In this document: piece after piece, positions 20,300-29,921 of the stretch | How the letters are laid out: each line of letters starts with the position of its first letter | How positions within the stretch are numbered: the stretch's first letter is position 1 | Translations under genes and position numbers: made by a program | Origin: Boletus sp. NGJ | Lineage: Eukaryota; Basidiomycota; Agaricomycetes; Boletales; Boletaceae | Assembly (NCBI GenBank): GCA_019096195.1 | Contig: JAGTXK010000239.1 | Span: 310,001 to 374,000 of the forward strand | Length of the DNA stretch: 64,000 nt | Direction of reading: 5' to 3' | The notes under the pieces: generated by a model | Databases searched by the model: none | Told to the model about the DNA's origin: nothing | Seen by the model: the letters and a program-made list of their open reading frames with translations, nothing else

Positions 20300-23081
20300 G
20301 CTATTTTAGACGTGGGTTGATTAGATTGAATGGGCGAAAAAGAGGGAGATAATCCAAACACTCCACACATCACCTCTGATGCAGCATATACTGTATCACG
20401 TGACTAATATTTTACGTTGAGCCTTGACAGAATTTACCAACATGTCATGGCGTGCCTGTCCATGGCACAGATCAGTGCTGATGCAAAGGGTCTCCAGGCC
20501 AGGCCTATCCCAATCACCATGTCCAATCAAACGTGATGAGAGCAGGGCACTCACTCTCTGTAGATTTTTCTTGTTTCAATAATGTCTGTCGGAACAACTC
20601 AAGGAATGACCCCCTTTGATCCCCAGAGATAAACATGTCTCCGCAGTAGCTGCACACAGTGATAGCACAAGGTCTCTAATTGGCAGTAGTATGTTACCTC
20701 CAGTTTGTGGTGGGAATGAACTTTGGGCTGACCCTGAAATGTGAAAGAATCTTCAAAAGAAAATAAGGTGACTTCCCTTGGTATCTCACACACCTAACAT
20801 CAATCATATGCAGAAAGGATAGTGTACTGAGTCTATGGGCAATGTTATGATTCTCAGTTCTACCCTACAGCAACCCATTTCTTCCCATGATGAATTCTTT
20901 CTGAGAAAAACTGTATTCCATGGGGCTGCACTAAAATAAAAACTAGACTTGCAGATATCAGACCATACCACTCACCTCCTGCATACATTTTCAAGGCATG
21001 TCAGCACAGGAATTGCTAACCAGCTTATCTTCATATCTGAGCCAAGGCATGACAGCCCGGCATCCCCAACAAACACACCATGAGTTTCATCAACAGCATC
21101 AATACTAGTATGGGCAACTTCTATATGGTCCCATTGAATGCACACAGGGAAGAGAGAGGTCAGTACCATCCTCTGCAAATTTCCTGCACAACAATTGCTT
21201 TTGAGGCACCAACTGAAGGCTGTGAAGCTATTTAGGCATCAAGGGTCAAGTGGCCAAGCATCCTACTCTGCATAGTATTGCAGCCTTGCGGATATTCTGT
21301 GTTGACCTGCATTAAACTCGTTTCATATACAGTCAGAAGCTAGGACCCAAATAGAATTAATTCTACCACTTGCAGCAGTTATAATATTCCAATACTCTAA
21401 GGCCCTATGACCCTTAGTATGACCCAGTAACCCTGCAATTCTTAGAATATTCCACCAAGAAACCAAGAAGAAATTAATGTTTTTCTCCAACACATAGCTC
21501 TGTTACTATCTACAAGTACATAGCTAATAGAACTGTAAATAAAATGTATATAGCCAAGTGCCAGTGAGAGAACATGATCATGTGACCATGAGCTATACAG
21601 CCTTGTATCACCTGACTGAACATTCCATGGAGTTCTATGACATTCTTTGAAGTTCTATGCTTTAGTCAGCAAAAGCTTGGCATTTGTAATAAACCTCTTG
21701 GCATTAGTAAGCAGCCAACCCTTCTGATTGGCTAGCCAAGCCCATGTATTTATCTATAAAAGGAGAGCCATTTAGGCCACCAAGAGAGCAGATCACCCCT
21801 CATACAGGGCATCTCAATCAGAGAAGTTCTCTCAAGGAGAACAATTCTCACCTCTACTCGGAGTACCACTCACAGGCAACCCACAGAGGACCTTGAGGAG
21901 GACATTCTCCATTGTTTAGACAGCTAGTTAGATTGTTAGGAGTAAACTCTTGTAGCCAATAGTGCACAAGAAATATAGGACACCTTTTGGAAGAAAACCC
22001 TAAATAGGGCAACAAAAGGGAATAGATTCCCAACAGTTTAATTCTACTAGACCCTAAACATCCCTGCTACTCTGCTAACTGCCCACCTAAGAGGATAAGT
22101 GATAGTACAGCCAAACAAGCACTGAATTGCACTCTCCTTAGCAAACAATAAGATTGAGTTACTACAACCTATCTGAGTGACCTAAGTGTAGTGTAAACCT
22201 ATTCCAGTCTTATCTGGAACATCTCAACATCTCAACAATCCAGCATATCTGCAGATTACCAGCCACAAAGTCATTGCCTTTTAAAGCAATTAACTCATTT
22301 GACTTTCTAAAAAAGCCTACTAACTAAAAGTCTAGCAACCTAGTAGTGTTGACTAGCATACCTTTAGATGTGTTTACAGTTGTTTACACTATTATCTAGA
22401 CTACAGTTGAAACTATTTCAATTCCAATTCTTTAATACTTGTTGGAAATTGGTGAACAACCCATGCACTTAGCTATACTAAGTACTCAACTGACTCAACC
22501 TAGCAAACCTAGAGATTGTTTCATCTAGGAGGTAAACTTTCCCCTAGCTTATAGTGTTCTAACCATGGGAGGCAAAGCAAGCATCTGGAGAAACCTATTG
22601 TTAGATAAAGTTTCCTTTGCTTTTGCCTGCATAGAAGTCAGCATAGTGTTGCAACCTTGTGGATATTGACCTGGGTAAGTGCAAGAAGTTGGTGCAGCAT
22701 GGATGATTGAAAGATCACCTAGCAGAGTTCATGATAGGACTGTGAAATACTAGAGATGTTTTTGTTGATCAGCTCCCCATGGACCTAACCGAAGCTAAAC
22801 ATAACACACTTCCATATCCCAAAGCTTCAGTATCAAGACAGTGGCTACTGACCCACAGAAGATAACTGCCCTACATGTTAGCACTCTATTTGACTAGAGA
22901 AATTGTTCAGGGTATCGAGTGGATGTGGGGTGTTCATCCATAACTTCACCCAAATCGAATGTGGCCGACCTGGCCCCAGCATGGCTGCACTTAAAAGCTA
23001 TGCTACACCAACAACTTGAGCATCAGTGAATCTCTCTGTGGTATCATACCACATTGTGTGTTAACACTGCCGAGAAGATGG
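20300..23081. mobile_element. non-coding part of the CpG-poor island, probable transposon remnant
   Basis: No reading frame with protein character. A core-promoter-like TATAAAAGG lies near 21758, followed by paired GTTCTC/GAGAAC inverted repeats (about 21827-21845). Two imperfect copies of a short motif (GCATAGT, TTGCA, CCTTG, GGATATT, GACCTG) occur at about 21277-21330 and 22631-22670. This arrangement suggests a decayed LTR-type or non-autonomous element, but I found no intact terminal repeats, primer site or polymerase. Confidence 0.35.
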
Positions 23082-23324
23082 CATCAGTACATTTACATGC
23101 ATCTTATTCTGTCTTATTCAGCTTATTGACTTGCACAACATTTCCAAATCTGACATGGGGACAAATTCTAACCCTCATTTTGTTGAAATATAGATCAGCT
23201 TGGTTGTTGTTGATGTTTCTGATGTTCTGGGATGCATTATCATGGTAATGAATACATTTTGTAATTTGACAAGCAGAATTAGCTAGAATAAGCCAGATTA
23301 AGATGCATGTAAATTTACTGATGA
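23082..23324. mobile_element. foldback / MITE-like element with ~40-bp terminal inverted repeats
   Basis: The left end (23082-23123, beginning CATCAGTACATTTACATGCA) is the reverse complement of the right end (about 23281-23324) over about 40 bases with five or so mismatches. The shared core is TTTACATGCATCTTA. The total is about 243 bp with no coding potential. TA dinucleotides near both ends could be a Tc1/mariner-type target duplication, but this is not certain. It marks the right edge of the CpG-poor island. Confidence 0.6.
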
Positions 23325-24829
23325 CTGCCACGGCACGAGATCACGAAGACTGCTTGGAGTACCGATACTTCCAATGATCACTGATCACTCGCATGGTCTG
23401 TAGAGAGCATCCACACCAACCAAGGGGAGCTTTCACCACGCTACCCTCGTTTCGTTCCGTTTCCTCCACCACCCTTTTTTAAACCTTCTTCTGTCAGAGA
23501 GGAAACACTTTCTGCGTCGTTCATCCACCCCGGCCCAGATCGACCCTGTCCAGGGTTCCTCAGCACACCAAGTGGATCGATCTTTCACAGCAGATTTCCT
23601 TCTTTCACTCTCCAGTCGCGTTTTTCCCTTGCTTCTCGCGCCTTTATCTCCTTCCTTGATCTGTCGCGGCTGGATCCTGTGGACCCGTTCTTTCTGGGTC
23701 TCTCTCGTTCTCATACACACACCCACACATAGGAAACGAACGTGGCAGTGTTCAAGTTCCTCACCACGAGGCCGTGAAGGGCTCATGCTCGGAGCTTGGG
23801 CTCGTGTGGGCAACTGCAGTGTGATAAGGTGTGTCCATTGAGGTGGCGTGATTCGCCCAAATACCATCTTTTTGCATCACATACAGGCGTCGATAATGAA
23901 TCCCTAGCCAGTCTCCTATCAGGTATCCAATCCCAATCCAACGTTGCACTATCCCAACAATACTGGATTCGACCCTTCGGGGTGCGGTACGGAATGCCTT
24001 TCGCCGCATTTTTTTCTCACAGGAAATGCACACACAATATTTGTTCGCTGCCACTGTCGACGATGAGTGACCACACGTGATGGTTCTTAAAGGGAGGCTA
24101 TATGGTATGTATCGTATGTTCTGGGGTTTACTGAACGTGTTGCGGCGACGAGGATAGTGCATGCTCGAATAAATGAGCATGTTCTAAGTAGGGAATGTTT
24201 CAAGTATGACATGGCCGTCAATTAAGCTTTAGCCCAAGCGCGGGCCCAGGAACACCGGCAGGTGATGTGGAGATAGAAGGGAACGGGGAATACGAAATGG
24301 ATTAAAGCGCAGACATCATTGCAAGGAAAAATAAAATAAAATAAAATAAACAGTACTACCTGCCATACGCTCCGCCTTTGCGTCCTGTATAATTTTTACA
24401 CGAGCACAGCCCAGCTCAAATAACATCAACGACTCTCCCGGCACGCTCCTGTCCACGTCTCCGTGCGTCTCCCTCGTAAAATTGCTCATGTCATGCTTTA
24501 CTTCAGTCGTGCCTCCCCCGCATCCCCTTCCGACGATCGAACACCCGGTGGCAACTCGGGCACCAAATTAGCAATCGACAGACTCGCTGGTGATCCAGCC
24601 GCTACGAACAATGCGTGATACGTATATCAGCCAGCGCATGAAGTGAAGGGGAAAACCGGGGCAGTGAGGAACTTAGAAACAAGGGGAAGTGTTTGAATTG
24701 GGGCCACTGGTAACACGTAACACCCTGCATCCACAAGACACCCGCGGCGGTGGCGTTCGCACGATTACTTCAGTTGGCAGCAGCTATTGTGAGTACGTTA
24801 CATCTTTCAAAGTTAAATGTACGCCGTGG
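23325..24829. other. intergenic, pyrimidine-rich stretch, no gene recognised
   Basis: CpG-rich DNA again. 23455-23745 is strongly C/T-rich on the + strand, like a fungal promoter or 5' leader, but no convincing coding exon follows. Short frames at 23433-24180 on both strands lack domain character. Confidence 0.4.
24327..24350. repeat. (AAAAT)n microsatellite
   Basis: Nearly five tandem AAAAT/ATAAA units in an otherwise unremarkable intergenic stretch. Confidence 0.85.
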
Positions 24830-26600
24830 TTAATCAGACGCACCCTTGAGGGTGTGCATCGTGGGGGACATACGTCGCTGAGTTTTACCTCTTCCAGAAG
24901 AGACAAGCGGCTGACATCCGGCGCAGAAATATTTGGCTACTATAGTGGGCCATTGCAACGTCACTGACGCCGCGAAGCCTCCATAAGTTAGGATACTGCC
25001 AGGGTCGTGTTTCAGTGAGACAAGGATACGCAGTCCCATGCCTATCCGTATTAGTAAGTAAAAGGTGAGAAAGGCATGATGCATCACAACACGGAACAAC
25101 CAACATACGACAGTACTTGAAGTTGAAAACGCGATCCAACTCGAATCTCGTCTTGACTTTGGCAACGATATCATCATCCGAATCCCCAATCACGCCATTG
25201 AAAAGAAAGGACATACACGTACCATATTCACGACCAGTGGCTGGGGCCTGAGGTCTGACGTGCGGCGGCCGTATAGACCGACCGGGAGGCACAAGGGGTA
25301 GCGTCAAGCAGTGAGTATTTAATTTGCTATACGGTTGGCAAGCGTGGAATGGGATAGACAGACAACTTGGGTCACGAACGCTATGCTTCTCCTAATCCAT
25401 TAAGATGCGGTGTTTCGATACCTTCCGGAGTCGGAGAAGGGATTAAACGAAGTGCTGACGAGATCTCCGATTCAGACGTGGTGACTCGAAAGCATTCAAA
25501 AAAAGTGCGAGTGAAAGATTACGCGATCCGGAAAGGATGGCGATCAACCGAAGTGCTCAAATACCGACCATGAAACAAGCCGTATACAGAACGCTCACCT
25601 GGCATGACGGCGTTAATTGAACTACTGGTATACGTGGCACCGCCGTGAATGTAAGACCAACCTGCAGGTTTCAAGTTTCGCTTGCCTTCATTGGAGAAAC
25701 TTGAAGTCGCGAGTGCAATTGGTAGCCTGAGCTTATGCCAACTGCCAATTGTCTTCATATATCTATAGGTGCAACGTCGTACTTGCTTTCACCCACACGC
25801 TTCAAGTTGAAAAATCAAGTCCTGGGCCCGTCAATAGACACCATATAGGGATTAGACCATCAATCGTCCCGAATCCGTCCTGTCCCGCAGACCATATTTG
25901 CCGACCGGTGTAGCTCCTGCCCTTCTCCGCCGGTTTTCTCTGGTGAATGTGAGCCCAAATGGTCTTTCATGAAATGATAGTAACGCGTGAACTGACTCGG
26001 ATGATGTGTCGCTCGGCTATCAAAGCCGACCACGGTCCGTATCCAAGGTGAACACCTGGATGATTCTATCTTATAATAGATAGCACTCGCAGACCTTGTA
26101 CTTGTGTGGTTTCCCCATTCGTTCCGACGAATGAGGTCCAAATAGAGAAAACCGCTGAGACACACTTGACTCGAACTGACTCGACGCGGACCGCAACTAC
26201 CAGCGCCGTACTTCCGCAACTTTTTCTGGGGAACCCAATGGGTCAGTTCCAATGGAGCGGGAATAACAATTTGTTCGCGTTGGACGGTGGCTGAGAACCA
26301 CGCGATCGGCTGAGAAAAACAACAGTAGGTTCACCGTCCCGAATCAAGGAAGTCCCCATGTACCTCTTAGCATGGTTTCCGACTCCATGGGGATGCTGGG
26401 TTCACGATCCTGGGCCCGAGTCTGGAGATGCTACCGTCCTGTTTCATCTCGAACAAAGTTTGGAAATCAGATTTCGTTGAATACGACCGTCGTAGCCCTC
26501 ACAACCATCAGGGGTGTCTTCTGAGGCGTTTTCAGTGGTCTTGCGTGGTCAGGGATGTTCTCGTGAAGTTCTCAGCAAAGTCCCCATCCGTGATAGTCCG
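24830..26600 (-). CDS. unrecognised multi-exon gene or gene remnant
   Basis: Several minus-strand blocks look like coding exons because they end at good GT donors and keep protein-like composition: EGYDGRIQRNLISKLCS (about 26440-26510), QDGSISRLGPRIVNPASPW, LRLPIALATSSFSNEGKRN and KPAGWSYIHGGATYTSSSIN (about 25610-25760, GT at 25604). TLPLVPPGRSIRPPHVRP (about 25225-25305) and SDDDIVAKVKTRFELDRVF (about 25120-25185) come next. Then, in another frame, GLRILVSLKHDPGSILTYGG runs on to a stop at 24830. I cannot assign a family, signal peptide or catalytic motif. Boundaries are approximate, and some exons between 25860 and 26250 are unclear. It may be a lineage-specific gene or a decaying one. Confidence 0.3.
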
Positions 26601-27243
26601 ATGTTCTTACTTGCACCGTAGGCGAGTAAAGCAACCCTATTCGCCCCAGATAGAAGAGAAGTTCGCAGCATTTCCCAGTTCAATTCTAGGGCGTGAGATA
26701 AAATACAAATTGAAAACATGGTCGGTAATCTTTGGACGTCGCTCTGTATGCGGGGAGATGAGGGTGCATTGCATGTAACTAAAGTGTACAGGCAACGAGA
26801 CTACTGCTAGGAGGGACGGACAGAGGGGCAAGAGGTTGGGGGAAAAGCGCATAGTGCTTTCCGACCCGGAATGGAAGCCGGTACCTGCCGGGTAGGACAT
26901 GAGCTGCGAGGGCGGGTGGGACCGCCTCGCAGGATGCCGCCGGAAGGGGGAGGGTTTGAGGCTAGAGGTGGGTGCAACGAGCGGCGAGGGCGAGCGGGAC
27001 GAGGACAAGCGATAGGTGGTGACACGGAGGAAAGAAAAGTGCCGCTTGGTGTCGCTTGTCCGAAGACCTTGCGCTGTGGCTTCGCTCGTGCCTCGCTGCG
27101 TCAGTGTGACAAGGATAAGTACTACTGGGACACAACGCGAACAAATTTAAAGCCATGTATGTATGTGTATGTACACTGAGCGCTGTTGGAAACGAGCTTA
27201 GCCGCAATTCGCATGAACCGGTTATGGGTTGCCCGTCGTCTAC
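26601..27243. other. intergenic, no gene recognised
   Basis: Short overlapping frames on both strands, including a Ser/Pro-rich minus frame, with no domain and no convincing splice sites. Confidence 0.4.
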
Positions 27244-27971
27244 TCAGTGTACAACGGGACCCATATGTACGGTACACCAATCCAGTTTGGTGTTCTCCGC
27301 TGGGCTGGTACATACTTCCACCACGTCCGATTCTTCAAGAAGCCAGTCCTCCCCACGGCTAAACATGTCCCTGTCCGGAAATATTTCCAAGATTTCCGTC
27401 TGTAAACCCTCGGTTTCAAGCATGTACGTCCGGCGTAGCTCGCGCTTTCCCCTAACGGTTGGCGTCTCGACGTTGAGGAGACTAAACCGCGGGTTACGAC
27501 GTAGCTGCCGAAAAGTTTGTCCGATGGGAAACTTGTCGTCCAAAAAGAGACGCTCGCTTTCAGGGGAGGTGATCGTGACAATGGACGTCGCGACGCAGAC
27601 GACACGGCTGGCGCACAAGAGGTGTACCTGACGCGATTGTGTGATGGGATGTTCTGGTGAAGCAGGGCGTAGACGGGGGGACGTATGCGCATAGATACGT
27701 TTCACGTGAATGGGCCGTCCAAAGAATGTACTATCAGATATGATTAGCAAATAAAAATAGCGTGTCGAGAGTGTTGGTACCTTAGCAAACGTTGCAGGTC
27801 ACCCTGTGCGGCGAGCATGATGCGCTCGAGGCCGGTCATGTTGTCGGGAAGACAGGAAAGCTTTTTGGGGTATGTGAGGGTATGGTTCTCGCTGAACGCA
27901 GACGGCTCACTTTCACGCTCGTGGATGCAGTGTTGTACGTGTCTTGTGTGAGCATGTCGACGAGGTTTCAA
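27244..27971 (-). CDS. chorismate-lyase-fold-like (DUF98-like) hypothetical protein
   Basis: Two exons are clear: an upstream one with DNMTGLERIMLAAQGDLQRLL, then an intron (about 27732-27778), then STFFGRPIHVKRIYAH continuing to a stop at 27244. The order of a GLERIML...GDLQRLLS..F N-terminus, basic strands with VCVATSIVTI, PIGQTFRQLRRNPRFSLLNV, then RRTYMLETEGLQTEILEIFPDR resembles chorismate lyase/UbiC-like alpha+beta domains (DUF98). There the central R/PIGxxxR region binds an aromatic acid. This assignment rests on pattern memory and needs a profile search. The start codon is uncertain: the in-frame upstream part lacks a clear ATG, and a 5' exon may be missing. Confidence 0.5.
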
Positions 27972-29073
27972 AGGGATGCTGAGAACGACTGTTCAAGTCT
28001 ACTAGGTATGGGCTCTGTCGAGTGGGCGGTATGCTCTACGCCTCGTGTTCCGCCTGGTTTTATGGGCTGGTGAAATCGTGAGCCTGTTCGGAATCTATAC
28101 AGGGGAAGAAGTTCTTCGCCCCAAATCCACATCCGCATCAGAAAAAGAAAAGCGAGAAACCCACTTCCGTTATCTTATAACGATAAACATATGGTCCTCG
28201 AGCTATATTAGGGTTGTCGTCTTGATTGCTCCAATGTCCCTGAATTCGGCTATAATCATGATGGTAGTCGGTCTCACGTTATCCATGGGCTCATTCACTC
28301 CTATTGGGCTGATAACTCCGACTACGCCAACCGTTGGGAACGACAAGATTGTTAAAAGGCAAATTTTTCCTGGAAATGGGTATCCTGCCGTCATGTTCAA
28401 GAGACGGAATGTGCTTAGAGTGACGCGGAATGTGGTAATGTGGTCGCCTATCGTGTTCATCAGCAACCAAAAGAGCTGTATGGAAACCATACCCCACTGA
28501 GACCGTGTCACTGCGTAATCATTGGCCCGTTCTCACCAGGTTGATACACTCAGCTACTCGTTTGAGTTTACCGAAGTACACAGTTACACTCGCTCCTCGT
28601 GACGACCGACATAGAAAACACCCTGGAATGGTTTCAGTGTTATTGTACCAAGAGTGAGGAATTGAACATCGCCTATTAGAGGGGCAATCAAAGGAATAGA
28701 TCATTCTCGCAGCAAAGAAGACAACAACCGAGTCCTTGGGAACTTTTGGAGTGCCACTGATTCCACAAGCCAGGCAAGATCCTCTCACATGAAGCCACGC
28801 ACAAGCAAGCAGAAGAGGCAAGGGCATAAGGGAGCTTCCAGAAATAGTTTCGAAAGACAGAAACCATTTTAAACGACAAACTTTCAAGTCCAAACTTGTG
28901 AGTATGATGAAGGTAGAATTGTCCGAAAATAGTTATTTATAATTAATTTTCAGGTAACCAAAATGGAAAACTCCTTGGCAGGCAGACCGACTAGCACTGC
29001 ACTGCTCATCTTGGACTTCATCCCGCCCGGTGGAGCAGGTAATTTGCATCGAACGGACCCACTGAATCAGACT
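27972..29073. other. intergenic, no gene recognised
   Basis: Overlapping frames at 28203-28511 (-) and 28045-28500 (+) are hydrophobic in one strand, but neither has splice support or a recognisable domain. The rest shows nothing. It includes the promoter of FCF1. Confidence 0.4.
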
Positions 29074-29921
29074 ATGGTATGTCAAGTGGCGCAGCTCTCT
29101 GTTCCAAGTTATAGATGAGTCACATGCTTTGCAGGGGAGAGCCAAAAAGACACGCAAATTCGCAACGGTCAAGCGACTACTGAGTCCTAATGATGCCCGT
29201 TTGTATGACGCTTCCTTTCCTGCCTCAGCAGGCGAGGCATCTTACTATGTCTTCACAGGAAGGAGAACCAATTGAAGCAAAAGAAAAAGGAGGAAGAGGA
29301 GAAAGCAAAGGCAGTCCGTCGGGTGTACGTGGTCGTAACATACCGTTCCGCAGTGATCCACTATGCCGTCTTTAGCCCGCAAACCGCGTCTTCCCTCTTT
29401 CTCGCACACAATACGGAACTTGTACCACCGTATCGCGTTCTCATCGACACCAATTTCATCAATTTTAGCCTTCAAAACAAGCTGGAGCTCCTTAATGGCA
29501 TGATGGATTGCCTCTACGCCAAATGTGCGTTCTGCTTCGTTTCAGTAACATAACCCTGACTTTGATGGGAAGGTATACCATGCGTGACTGATTGTGTCAT
29601 GGCTGAGCTGGAGAAATTGGGCCATCGTTACCGCGTAGCTCTGAGGTGAGTGTCCGTTTTCATCCGATTCCTCCGGGGCTGAAGGGTCTGCCAAGAGTGG
29701 CTCGTGATCCTCGATTTGAGCGCCTCCGTTGCAGTCATACCGGCACGTATGCCGACGATTGCTTGGTACAGCGTGTGACAGCACACAAGTGCTATATCGT
29801 CGCAACGTGCGATCGTGAACTGCGGCGACGAATACGGAAAATACCAGGAGTTCCACTCATGTATATCGTTGCAAGGCGATACGCAATCGAGCGCCTGCCT
29901 GATCAAGGAGCACCCATCTAA
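29074..29921 (+). CDS. FCF1: FCF1/UTP24 rRNA-processing PIN-domain endonuclease
   Basis: Six exons: 29074-29076 (ATG only), 29135-29202, 29259-29324, 29376-29524, 29573-29645 and 29696-29921. They give 194 aa, close to the usual ~190. The start is [17 protein letters not shown], the conserved basic N-terminus. The PIN domain carries [15 protein letters not shown] (first catalytic Asp), [13 protein letters not shown] (Glu), [10 protein letters not shown] (Asp pair) and [20 protein letters not shown] (last Asp). It ends [16 protein letters not shown]1 is a nucleolar component of the small-subunit processome that cuts pre-rRNA at sites A1 and A2. A first exon consisting only of the ATG is unusual but gives exact family continuity. 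All catalytic acidic residues are present. Confidence 0.93.

Larger units (their letters stand above)
18434..23327. other. CpG-depleted, AT-richer island
   Basis: A hand count finds about 24 CpG dinucleotides between 18481 and 23280 (4.8 kb), roughly 5 per kb. Flanking DNA often has 5-10 per 100 bases. The switch is sharp: the last flanking CpG is at 18432, followed by about 370 bases with none. On the right, CpG returns at about 23328. Ten of the 24 lie in 20160-20660, around the start and promoter of the single gene in the island. Such depletion is what methylation-driven CpG to TpG mutation produces, but methylation itself is not visible in sequence. Confidence 0.85.

Noticed and set aside
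26637-27025. Ser/Pro/Arg-rich minus-strand frame as a gene
   Set aside because: Composition is explained by local G/C-rich purine-pyrimidine bias; no splice sites or domain.
28203-28511. Hydrophobic minus-strand frame that might be a membrane protein
   Set aside because: The opposite strand is equally open, there is no start context or splice support, and no family resemblance.
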